Part shown: positions 12,741-22,390 of the stretch, one piece after another
Layout of the letters: every line of letters begins with the position of its first letter
Numbering within the stretch: position 1 is the stretch's first letter
DNA from: Malania oleifera
Lineage: Eukaryota; Streptophyta; Magnoliopsida; Santalales; Ximeniaceae
NCBI RefSeq assembly: GCF_029873635.1
Contig: NC_080423.1
Span: 88,457,191-88,521,190 of the forward strand
Direction: 5' to 3'
Length of the DNA stretch: 64,000 bases
The notes under the pieces: model-generated
The model's database searches: none
What the model was told of the DNA's origin: nothing
Seen by the model: the letters and a program-made list of their open reading frames with translations, nothing else
Translations under genes and position numbers: made by a program

Positions 12741-13736
12741 TGTAACGTCCTCAAAATTCTATCCATTTTTTATATATATATATACAACAAACATTCATAC
12801 GCTGCGGAAACATAAATCATATAACCATTATACATAAACTGTATAATACCAGAATCCAGAATATACAGACCATACAAAATGCCCCTCCAGTATCATCTAC
12901 TCAAAAAGATATACAACTCTGACAAAAACTCACCCTATAACCAGGGTGATCTAACTACATTCTATCGGCGAGCCTAATCTGCTCGCCTAGCTCGCTCACC
13001 TGAAAAATGGTAAAAATAATGGGGTGAGTCGACGCTCAGTAAGTGGAAATATGTTATTGCTAGTGTGTGGCAACTAAGTTAAAAATACTTAAAAATAGCA
13101 ATTGAACTGTAATGCAATAAATAATTTGTAAAACATATCTTTCAAACATTTCTTTCTTTCTCAATTAAAATATACTGTATCATATGTTTTGTACTTTTCA
13201 TACTAACAATATCATACTATACTCATCATATACTATAAAACTGTATACATATAGATATAATTGTACTTATTCCTTGGGACTCTGTACGTCATGATTTGAC
13301 CCCTTATAACAGGGTTGTGCGGCCCTTAGGCAGGACTCTATCTGGTCGGCCCTCCAGATAAGTCATCATACTCTACACTACCTTAGACCGGCCAAACTGC
13401 ATCCTCTACTAAGCTCGGGACTGGCTACTACCTTGTTAAACTGGCCCCCTCAACCCAGTGTACTGGGGAGCTACATACTCTCCGAGTACAGCTGACGGTA
13501 CCCACATACTATCTGAGATATGTGGTTGCACTCTATCTGTATCTATCTATGTATCTTTCCTCAGGGATCTGATACTATATACATATATACATATATACTC
13601 TTTTACTGTTTTCATCATGTTTTCAAAATTACCGTAACCCTTTCTTTATGTACTGTAAATGATGTAATCTCTGTATATATAACCTTCTATATAAAACTGT
13701 GATACACATACTGATCTGAATAAATATGCATACATG

Positions 13737-13785
<49 letters not shown>

Positions 13786-14835
13786 GTTCATAAAACTACT
13801 CGTATAAAAACTGTATATGCATGTAAATTTCTCTGTATATGTATATCCTTATCTGTATAATTTGTATAATCTCTCACTGAGATTGAGGCATTACGTATTG
13901 CCGTCCCTCAAATCGGTATAGTATGATATATTATAATCACTGTATAAATTTCTTCACCTCATAAAAATCTACTCAGGCCACACAAGCATTTAAACTCATA
14001 TTCTAAAACAAATACTATTTCAAACTCATATTCTGAAAAATTCTGTATAGTAAAATGGTGTAGTTATGCATCTATAAAATCTCTAATATCATTACAAAAA
14101 CTCCTAGCATAGCATATTTTCCTTACCTCAACTTTGAAAGACCCCTATAAAAATCTGGCTCTATACTCGCGGGATTCCTAACTCAACATTCCGAAAACAT
14201 AATGTCCCAGAAGAAAACATTAGTATTTCTTAGTCTATATCATTTCCTATAACTGTCAGAAAGTCAAAAACTCAATAAAAGACCTTACCCTGAATTTGTG
14301 ATGAAATCCAACTTCGTTTTCTCGACGATCCGCTCCAGCAAACTTGTAGAGAATTCCACCAGGAGCGTCATGGTAGCTTTAGATCGTCGATCCGGTGACT
14401 AGTGGGGCCGAAAACGAAGAGAGAAGGGAGAGAGAATCGTAGAGAGAGAGAGCTCGGTGAAAAATGATAAAAATCTCGGATTTCCACTATTTATAGGGCC
14501 AGGTTCGTCGACGAGACACGTCACCTCGTCGACGAGCCCTTCACAAAATTCGTCGACGAAACCCTGTGTTCGTCAACGAAATTCAGAGCAGCCCGAACTG
14601 TCTCTCGGTATTTTCTCGTCGACGAAGCCCTGTGTTCGTCGACGAAATTCTGAAGACCTTTGTCGACGAGACCCTGTGTTCATCGACGAAGCTTGGCAAT
14701 TTTCTGAAATTATGATTATTTAATATTATCTCCAAAATGCAATGTCATCGATGAAGTCTACGGCCTCCTTCTGTTTCTGTGTCTATTTTCTCTCCCTCTT
14801 ATTATTAAAATGTTATTATTCTTCGGGTCACTACA
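12741..14835 (-). mobile_element. Solo LTR, chromovirus-like, 2095 bp
   Basis: Flanked by perfect attaa duplications (12736-12740 and 14836-14840), starts TGTAACG and ends CTACA, with no internal region. It interrupts the LINE RT exactly between FADN and [10 protein letters not shown]. Sense is inferred minus, because the co-oriented full-length element at 29541-38898 encodes pol on the minus strand. Eight TCGTCGACGA-type palindromes at 14505-14690 sit immediately upstream, in that sense, of the TATA box CTATAAATAG (14487-14496). A long (TA)n run is at about 13739-13782. Confidence 0.92.
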
Positions 14836-15626
14836 ATTAATGAAACTATGGATGAAGTAGAGGCTAAGTTAGAATTATGGAGAGAAGTTTTGGAATCTAA
14901 AGGCTTTAGGATAAGTAGAAATAAAACAGAATAAATGAAATGTAAGTTTAGTTTTTATAGGAGGAATATTGGAGACAAAGTTAAACTTGATAATGAAGAA
15001 ATAAATAGCACTTCTAGATTTTGATACCTTGAATCTATTATGTAAGATGAAGGATAAATTGAAAATAATGTAATGCATAGAGTTAAAGCAGGTTGGGTAA
15101 AATGGAGAAGTGTTTCAAGTGTGTTTTGTGTTCATAGAATACCTTTAAAATTAAAAGAGAAGTTTTATACGACAGTTATAAGACCAACTATGTTATATAA
15201 ATTAAAATGTTGGGCGACTAAGAAACAGAATTTCCAAAAAGTAAAAGTTGCCGAGATGAGAATGCTTAGATGGATGAATGGTATAGCATTGAAAGATAAA
15301 CTAAGGATTGAACATATTCGCGATAAGTTAGGTGTACCTCCTATAGAAGATAAGATAAAGGATGAACGACTCAAATGGTATAAATACTTGCAACATACGC
15401 CACATAATGCGCTAATGAGAAAGAGTGAGTTAGTTACTGTGAATGACAGTAGAAGGGGTAGGGGTAGGCCTAAAATAATTTGAGAGGAGATAGTGAGTAA
15501 GGATTTAATATCCCTGAATTTGTCGAAAGAAATGATCCATGATCGCATAAATTGGCAAAAAATGATTTATATAGTCGACCCCACCTAGTCGAACTTAAGA
15601 CTTGATTTTGTTATTATTGTTGTTAG
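14836..15626 (+). pseudogene. RTE-like LINE 3' part (copy 2)
   Basis: Continues the [31 protein letters not shown]-like and LKCWATKKQ motifs, RMLRWMNGIALKDKLR, KLGVPPIEDKIKDERLKWY, RRGRGRPK. The open stretch 15073-15483 covers much of it. Ends in a ttattattgttgtt tail typical of RTE-type LINEs, not a long poly(A). Confidence 0.88.
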
Positions 15627-16690
15627 GCAAATCTATCATTCCGCGGAATTAGCCAAGTGTCCAACTCAGATAATATATTGTATTACTAAGTCACTTTTTA
15701 TTACTTTATTAATTTTAAATTAATTTTTATAATAATTTTTTCTGTAACCTTATGAATTTCTTTAAACTCCTTTTTTTTTCCAATTAAAGTGTTACTTTCC
15801 TTTTCAGCAACATATATTGAATGTAATATTATAATATCGTGCTTTGTGGAAATTATTAGTAAAAATTCATGTGATTTTGTTTTCTTTTCAATGCATTAAA
15901 TCATACAAAATTTTGTTAACTAACTAAAAAAATATTTTTTACATTTCATGAAAATTATTATCAAATACATTTAAAAAAAAAAATACTTCCACCTTGAAAA
16001 TTTAAATTAAAGAAAATAAGAATTTCTTTATTTTTTCCTATGATTTTTTATTTTATAATTTTTATAATATTAATAAATACTACTTGAATATTTGTTGGAA
16101 GAACTTTTGCATAGAACGGTTTTTATTTCAATGATATTACCTTGATGTTAAATAAAATATAATAAAGTAATATTTTAAACTTATCCATACAAAACACAAT
16201 TGAAAAAGAATAATAAAACTTCATCTTAATATATTTTTTTTGTAATTTATATAAAGCCTATTTACAATCAATTATGAGATGATAATTTTAATATAATAAA
16301 ATAATGCATATAAAATTTCTTCATTGTCATATTATAAAGCAGGAGTTAATACAATGCAAAACACTATAATAGTTAATATTTATTTATTGAATCAAACCTA
16401 TCATATAATATAAGATCATGCAATATTGAAAAATGCTATTTTATTTAAAGCTAATAAAAACTAAATTTCTGAAATAACATGTAATCTAAATATAATTATT
16501 TTTTGATCTTATTTTTTCATAAAATTAATTTTAAAAATTAAATATAATTATTGTTTAACACAAATTAGCAAACTTTTAAATGAGTGAAAGTGTAGTGAGT
16601 TGCAACATGTAAACAATTAGAGGATTTTTTACAGTAGGCAAAGTTAATTTTATATTTTAAAAAACTTTGTGGGCTTTTGTAACTTTAAAC
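15627..16690. other. AT-rich spacer, copy 2; no gene seen
   Basis: Low-complexity AT-rich sequence matching 3090-4160. No coding, RNA or repeat signal found. Confidence 0.7.
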
Positions 16691-17034
16691 ATAATTTTAT
16701 TTTTCATTCAAATTTGAAGGTATTAATGGTGAGGAGCATTGCTCACTTTGTCCAAATTTCCTGAAATCCAAACACTACTTCGAACTCCATCCTTTCAAAC
16801 ACAATGGAAGAGCATAAGACAATTTCCCAACCTAAAGAAAGGAAAGATGCATTCACAGTGGGAGCTGAAGTTATCAAATGCAATTAATACAACAACAACA
16901 ACGAGAATCATGTTACTCTACACCTTCCATTGGTTTATGATCAACAATACAACTTTGATTCTTCTGCAACTTTACTGTAAACAATCTAATGACATCATTC
17001 TTTTTCCTTAATAGTGAGGGTAATCAAGAAGGTT
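16691..17034 (-). other. 3' flank / probable 3' UTR of the AlkB-like gene
   Basis: Directly downstream of the stop codon in gene orientation. Less AT-rich than the spacer beyond it and duplicated at about 4160-4501. No clear AATAAA was found. ORFs here have no recognisable product. Confidence 0.45.
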
Positions 17035-17310
17035 TTAATATTGTCTAAACGTAAGATTGAGACGTCCAGGGCGAAGATTTGTTTCTTCCTGTAGGAACTT
17101 GGGAGCAGAATTAGGCATAATGGATGGAACTCCATGGAAAACATGTCTAGACTTCCCCCCAAAAATCAAAACATCACCTGATTCCAATAGAACATTGCTT
17201 GCCCTGTCCGCATTCCTCCTATCTCCATATAAGAAATCAGCAGTGTCACCTATGGAGAAAGAGACAACAGGCAATCCTTTGTGGAGACTCTCTTCGCTTT
17301 CATCGCGATC
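17035..17310 (-). CDS. AlkB-like gene, last coding exon
   Basis: Acceptor tttctatttatag|GAT at 17310; TAA stop at 17035-17037. Encodes DRDESEESL through RLNLTFRQY: the Asp of HxD, the distal His (FHGV) and the Arg pair. 91 residues, no disruption. Confidence 0.92.
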   Translation of the reverse strand, partial: DRDESEESLHKGLPVVSFSIGDTADFLYGDRRNADRASNVLLESGDVLIFGGKSRHVFHGVPSIMPNSAPKFLQEETNLRPGRLNLTFRQY

Positions 17311-20188
17311 CTATAAATAGAAAGATCGAAATGTCTGTCAGAAATAGGGTAACAAACTTCTTTTAAATGCAAAAGGACTATCCCCTACAGCAGTTCTTAC
17401 TTTTTACTTGACAACGTGACATCACATGCGAATATAAGTTCAATGCAAGCAAGAGATTCTGTAGATATAAGGGAAATACGGTAGTTTAGTACAACCTGAT
17501 GAAGACCAAGTTTTCCACTGGTCGTATAGAAGTTGACAATGCATATATCAGGAGTCATGGCAGGCAGTACATCTTCAACATTGCTTACTTCAACATCGTC
17601 TTCCTTGATAAGAGCATGGGAATCTTGGATGGCTCTTTTAACCAGGAGATCAAATTCTCGAGGAATATCCGGAGATTCGGAGCCATCGAAAAGCCGTGTC
17701 TTATCATATTTTCTTGTCTGAGGATCCCAATCCAGACCAAGACACATCATCTGCAAACGAAGCTTTCCTCCATCACTGTAACCAGGCTGGTAAAATCCTC
17801 CGGGGCCAAGACCAAGATCTCTACATTTCTTCACTATTTCAATCTAGAGGAATATACGTAGAAAATATAAAGGGTTTGTAAATATAGAAAATAAGAACAA
17901 AAATAATGATGAAAAAAAATAGAAAAAATTGCAAAAAACTATCCATGCATTAAGATTGGATGTCAAGCACAATTATGCCAATTGGCAAGGAGTCTTCATG
18001 ACGTCAATTATCGATTACATTGAGGTGGGGGTTTATTAAGCATGCAAATGGGGTCAAATCAAAATATATGCCCGCTCATCCTTGCACTCTGTAAAACCTG
18101 TGCTATCGATTTGTGAAGGAATACCAAAATGCGAATTCAAAATTAGTTTGAACATCTGTGCTAATTCTTCATTCATGTATCTGATTTTCATTTGTGGTGG
18201 GCATACGTTTTGAGCAAAGTCCAGGAACTAATCAGTTAGCTTAAAACCTCCTTCACATCCCTTATAATTGGGAATTCTATGCTTTTAACTGTAATGTCAC
18301 AAATCAGAAAATAATGTCAAGCTCATTAATTCTAATGCTGCATTTGAGAGTATATATTTCAAGTCTTAGATTTGGAATTGGATTTAGATGGATTTGAAAA
18401 TTTTTCAATGTAATTTTATATTACATTTTATTCAAATTCAAAAGCACTCCAAATATAGGATATAAGGTCTTTCAAAAATATAAGGATGACTTGAAGAAGC
18501 ACCTGTTCACTCTGGGAAAGGTAACCTTTTAATAATACCATCCCAGATCTCAGAACCCGGCGAGCACCTTCTATGGGGTTTTCTAATTCACCAAATTCCA
18601 CCACGTCGTTTGAATCCAAAGATGCATTTGCTACAACGCCATTTCCACCTTCTGGCTCGCAGATATCAAATGGTTTAACCACATGTAATTTTGGAGAAAA
18701 ATCTGGCTTTCTCATTCCCATGACATTCTTTCTATGACTTTGTCCAAACTGTTGTCTTCTAAAATTTGGTGGTCGTGTACTCTTCTTCCCAAACCGAGAA
18801 GGCAGAGAAAACTCATCCTGCTCACTAGTGAAACTCTCATTGGGTGATTCCCAGACCTGTTGTGAACTAAATTCCTCCGCCTTTCCCTCTGGTTCTAGCT
18901 CAATTCTAACTCTTCCACAGTTGAAATTGGTACCCGTAACATTCTTTCTACGACTTTGTCCAAACTGTTGTCTTCTAAAATTAGGTGGTGGTGTACTCTT
19001 CTTCCCAAACCGAGAAGGCAGAGAAAACTCATCCTGCTCACAAGTGAGACTCTCATCGGGTGATTCCCAGCCCTGCTGTGAACTAAATTCCTCTGCCTTT
19101 CCCTCTGGTGCTAGCTCAATTCTAGCTCTTCCACTGTTGAAATTAGTACCCTTACGTTTTGAACTAGAGCTAAAACTGGAAGCAAGTGTAGGGAATTCAG
19201 CGTCATAAGATGGGCTTGAAGGGGACAATGAATTTGGTTGATTTGCATTGCTACCCACTTCTACAGAATCACTTCTCAACTTAGGTATTTCTGATCTTGG
19301 AAACATCTCATGTCTAACAGATGAAGAATTAAGCTGCTGCCATCCACATTTTGTCCGTAGGGAAGCTTGTCCTTCTTTCTCGGAATAAACACCTTCGCTA
19401 CGAGAAGAGAAACCAGGAGAGGATCCATCAGCCCCAACCTGTGAGGTGGTAGAAATGAGTGATGGGTTTTCCCCAAAATAGAAACTATTAATTTAAAAAC
19501 AATTTTTATATTATAAAGGTTGTAGGAGATCGCACACAAATTATTATGCAGAACAAAGATTAAAATGCCACTAACGAATGTATGCCTGTTGCTTGAATTA
19601 CAATCAAAGTAAGTTGCTTCGTGCAAAAACAAAAATTTTAAACATTTGAAAGTGCCGAAAGCAGTTGTGAAGCGCCAAATTTCGAAAAAGGTCATTATAA
19701 AGTTAATCCAAGCCGATTGCTTCAAATTCTGCGCAAAATCAAACATGCACAATACACGATTACTGTTCATATTCTTGGTAATTGAAAAATCATTTTGTCG
19801 AACATCAGGGGAACAATATGAAGGAAAAAAATATAAAACGCATGATACTAGGGTAGAAAAAGAGAAAGAAAACCGGAAATTTCAATTTTGGCATTACGTA
19901 CTCGTTATAATTTAGATTAAGCTTTTATGGTTGATTGAGAGCTGAAGACGAAAATCATAAAGAAACACAAAAAAAATGAGAAAGCAAAGAGGAAAAAGTA
20001 AATGAAGGGACGGAAGGACAACTGACACGTTCACAGTGAATGGGCAAATCGGAAGTATGGAGTGAACCCTCTCCGCCGTTGCTGCCGTTATTCATTTTTC
20101 CGAGTAAAGGAAACTGTCGAGAAAATTGGGGAGAAAGACAATAAGGTTCCGATGCAGTGAAGATGGGGCGAAAAACTAGGCGGCGCAT
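17035..20188 (-). CDS. AlkB-type Fe(II)/2-oxoglutarate dioxygenase (ALKBH1-like), multi-exon
   Basis: The only intact host gene seen. AlkB enzymes oxidise methyl groups on nucleic acids using Fe(II) and 2-oxoglutarate; plant ALKBH1-type members are linked to nucleic-acid methyl oxidation, but substrate cannot be inferred here. Coding exons: 18503-19438, 17496-17843 and 17310-17035, all phase 0, giving 519 codons plus an unresolved first exon. The C-terminal half carries the fold: PDICIVNFY, the HxD iron motif split by the last intron (LHQ|DRDES), SGDVLIFGGKSR, the distal iron His in RHVFHGV, and RLNLTFR with the two Arg that bind 2-oxoglutarate. The N-terminal half is long, Ser/Gln/Arg-rich and contains a 72-residue tandem repeat. 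PFDIC and SGMVLLKGYLS link the two, as I recall in the extended plant ALKBH1 group. The first exon may start at ATG 20188 or 20095; its donor is not settled. Confidence 0.9.
17496..17843 (-). CDS. AlkB-like gene, middle exon
   Basis: Acceptor attcctctag|ATTGAAATAG at 17843; donor CAG|GTTGTA after 17496. 116 codons: IEIVKKCRDLGLGPGGFYQP, LRLQMMCLGLDWDPQTRKYD, PDICIVNFYTTSGKLGLHQ. The final HQ supplies the iron-binding His. Confidence 0.92.
18503..19438 (-). CDS. AlkB-like gene, long N-terminal exon with internal repeat
   Basis: 312 codons. Acceptor caccTCACAG|GTTGGG at 19438; donor CAG|GTGCTT after 18503. A second in-frame donor after 18491 would add VLLQ. Open upstream of the first Met (19306), so that Met is probably internal. 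Contains two copies of a 72-residue block, then PFDICEPEGG and GARRVLRSGMVLLKGYLSQS. Ser/Gln/Arg-rich and probably disordered. Confidence 0.82.
18719..19150 (-). repeat. 216-bp in-frame tandem duplication inside the AlkB-like gene
   Basis: Unit 1 is 18935-19150 and unit 2 is 18719-18934, both exactly 216 bp (72 codons). Each starts GTNFN and contains GKAEEFSSQQ, EQDEFSLPSRFGKKS and PPNFRRQQFGQS. A few substitutions separate them; the frame is kept. Confidence 0.95.
20041..20188 (-). CDS. Probable first coding exon of the AlkB-like gene (tentative)
   Basis: A reading frame opens at ATG 20188 (MRRLVFRPIFTASEPYCLSP) and contains a second ATG at 20095 (MNNGSNGGEGSLHTSDL). The longer form is rich in Arg and Ser and lacks acidic residues at its start, as in organelle targeting peptides. 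Candidate GT donors near 20041-20055 are not in phase with the exon 2 acceptor I chose, so the splice is unresolved. Confidence 0.45.
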
Positions 20189-20218
20189 GACAAGAAAGCG
20201 AAACAATTCGCCCTTCGT

Positions 20219-20227
20219 GATTTATAG
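20219..20227 (-). promoter_or_regulatory. TATA box candidate for the AlkB-like gene
   Basis: Minus-strand CTATAAATC lies about 30 bp upstream of ATG 20188 and 125 bp upstream of ATG 20095. The usual TATA-to-start spacing would put transcription start near 20190, which favours the downstream ATG or a very short leader. Confidence 0.45.
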
Positions 20228-21081
20228 AACACTGAAGGAGCACCGATTTTCGATCGCATACACCGGCTTAATTGAAAATCAAGAAAGAAAAGGTGGAATT
20301 TGAAGAACAGGGCTCCCAATTCGAAGTGCCAGTTGCAAGTGGTGCTGATCTGACTTCACGGGGAAGCCACAGGGCCGAACGAGAGAGAGAGAGAGAGAAT
20401 GTGTTGGGCTTAAGGAACGAGATGGGCTAATGTCCATTAGGTTTTCCTTGCATCAGGATTCAGGGCGAATGTGGGTCCGCTACTGCCGTAGTTTTACTGG
20501 AGCTCCAGCCCCTTTGAGCGTTGCTTCTTTCATTATGGTTCGCTTTTGCCTCAAACGATATTGCCTTCACCAAAAACGTAAGCACTAAGTTTTTTTCAAG
20601 AGAAGTCTATCTTTTAGCGAATCTAATGAAAATTTTTTAATATTTTTAAAATTTTAAGGAAATTTCTATATTTTTGTTAAACCTGGAGAAGGTTAGTATT
20701 TTTAAAGAATTATATACTAGTAGAAATTTTGTGTTATGCATAGAATATGATTTTAAAAATTACTAAGAAATGACACTGTTAAATAATAAAATTAACTAAT
20801 ATGAAATATTAATTTTGTATGTTAAATTATAAAAATTAACCATGTAATTAGATATAAGTCTCAAAAATTTTAATAATATTCAAATACTCTTCTTAAACCC
20901 AAATTTGATTTAAAAACAAAAAACAAAAAAAAAATAAAGTGTTAGAGATGTTTTTTCAATGTTTTGAATAATTTGAATATGTCTAATAAATTTATAACTT
21001 AATAAGTTTATTAGAATTTAAAATCCATCAATAAATAAAATTATCCATCTTTTGAAGCTTACCATAAATTTTAAATTTAAC
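20228..21081. other. Upstream flank and AT-rich intergenic sequence
   Basis: 20228-20600 is moderately GC-rich and probably the proximal promoter region of the AlkB-like gene; it includes a (GA)n run at about 20381-20398. 20600-21081 is AT-rich with no gene or repeat seen. Confidence 0.6.
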
Positions 21082-21171
21082 TTTTATGACAACTAATAAT
21101 AATTGGACTAATTTTTCCTATAACTATTAATCATAATTGATTAGAATTTATTATTATTAGTAGTCATAAAA
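21082..21171. repeat. Inverted repeat / MITE-like hairpin
   Basis: ttttatgacaactaataata at 21082 is mirrored by the complement (ttattattagtagtcataaaa) ending at 21171, with one mismatch and a loop of about 40 bp. No target duplication was fixed. Confidence 0.5.
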
Positions 21172-21229
21172 TTTATTAATTTGATTATTAATTGTGATTA
21201 CCAAATAACATTTTAAGTATTGACGGGAA

Positions 21230-21640
21230 TGGTGTAATCCCAAAAGGGGGGTGAATTGGGTTTTAAAAAATTTTGCGGAATAATTACCCAATTCACAAAC
21301 AATATCCCAATCAAAAACAACTCAAGCAGTCAAAATTTTCCAATCAACTTCAAGTGCAATAAATATTTAAAGCATTCACAATAATCACAACAATATAAAT
21401 AAACACATGCAAGAGCTGAAATGTAAAGAGAGATTAGGGAGAGAGAAATTTGCCCAGAGATTTTTAGCAAGGTTCAGTAAATTTCGCCTACGTCCTAGCC
21501 TTGAGCAAACCCCTAAGGATTCGACTAACCTACTCCCTTAACCGAGCGGAGCAAAATCGTTACACACTCCTTATAGGGTGGAGTCCTGCCCCTTTTACAC
21601 ACTCTTTATAGGATGGAGCCATCCTCCTCAAACAATACCC
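21230..21640 (-). mobile_element. LTR fragment of the gggggtgaattgg type
   Basis: Starts tggtgtaatcccaaaagggg, like the left end of the LTR at 50037-52225. Contains the ggttcagtaaatttcgccta region and two copies of an actcyttatagg-atggagyc repeat (21565-21625). It is much shorter than the complete LTR, so truncated. It abuts the Gypsy RNase H fragment. Confidence 0.55.
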
Positions 21641-21644
21641 CACG

Positions 21645-21725
21645 CTTAAAGAATGTTACTGAATGTCAAGCATTGATTATTGAGTTATTGATGGCTACAA
21701 AAATGGAAATTTCACACTTAGAGGT
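21645..21725 (+). pseudogene. Tat-like Gypsy RNase H fragment, left of the Copia insertion
   Basis: Encodes NVTECQALIIELLMATKM and ends SHLEV. The reading resumes at 25560 with the YGDSKL-type motif once the intervening Copia is removed. Confidence 0.72.
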
Positions 21726-22366
21726 TGTTGTGTTTTTGTGGCTCTTATACTTTGTAGAGTGCATAAACAAAAGGAAGGAAAACATATGTTGAAGTCATTG
21801 GTGTTGTGCAGCAGGCAATTGTCGACGAATGGGCCTCATTCGTAGACTAATGAAGATACCGAGAGGAGATAAAATTCAGACATTTAGAGGTCGTCGATGA
21901 ATGGACCTGATTCGTTGACGAATGGATACTAATTGTCGACGAATAGGCCCTATTCGTCAACGAATGGACTCAGGGCTGCAAGGATGATTTCAAATTTTGA
22001 ATATGAATGTTAGGACGGTTGGGTATTCAGAGGGAAACCTTTGTGGAGTTGTTAAATATGTCATTCTAGGTATATTATGAGAGAGAGAGATAAAGGAGAG
22101 AAGGAGTGGAGATCACTGAAACTCATTGTATTGTATATTTTGTGATCTTGATAGTGAAATCCTTACCGATTTCTCTTGTGGATGTAAGCTTTACCAAACC
22201 ACGTAATTCCTGGTATCGTTGATCTTATTATTGCTTTCTTTATATTGTTATGGTTGTGGAGTAATTCTGGATAATCACAATTTATATTGTTGCATTTGCT
22301 TTTGTTTGATTCTTTACATAATATACATATTCTGTTGTGCGTTGTTTGAGGGGCATTTTCACAATA
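21726..22366 (+). repeat. 5' LTR of the Copia element
   Basis: TGTTGTG start, CACAATA end (probably CAACA with a C-to-T change). GTCGACGAAT-type motifs at 21820-21965, then a weak TATA-like tatatta at about 22071 and a GA run at 22080-22090. Confidence 0.88.
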
Positions 22367-22368
22367 AT

Positions 22369-22380
22369 TGGTATCAGAGC
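22369..22380 (+). other. Primer binding site, initiator Met tRNA
   Basis: tggtatcagagc, the standard plant Copia primer site, two bases after the 5' LTR. Confidence 0.93.
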
Positions 22381-22390
22381 GAAAGTTGTA

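Larger units (their letters stand above)
12531..18531. repeat. Segmental duplication, copy 2
   Basis: Colinear with 1-5985. Here the AlkB exons are open and the LTR has matching target duplications, so this is the better-preserved version. It ends at 18531, inside the long coding exon of the AlkB-like gene. Confidence 0.93.

Noticed and set aside
17057..17881. Plus-strand ORFs (e.g. 17057-17320, 17499-17861)
   Set aside because: Shadows of the minus-strand AlkB exons, which carry the catalytic motifs and splice sites.
18828..19208. 126-codon plus-strand ORF
   Set aside because: Antisense shadow of the 216-bp repeat in the AlkB gene.
19276..19770. 164-codon minus ORF next to the AlkB exon
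   Set aside because: Different frame, runs through the intron; no domain.
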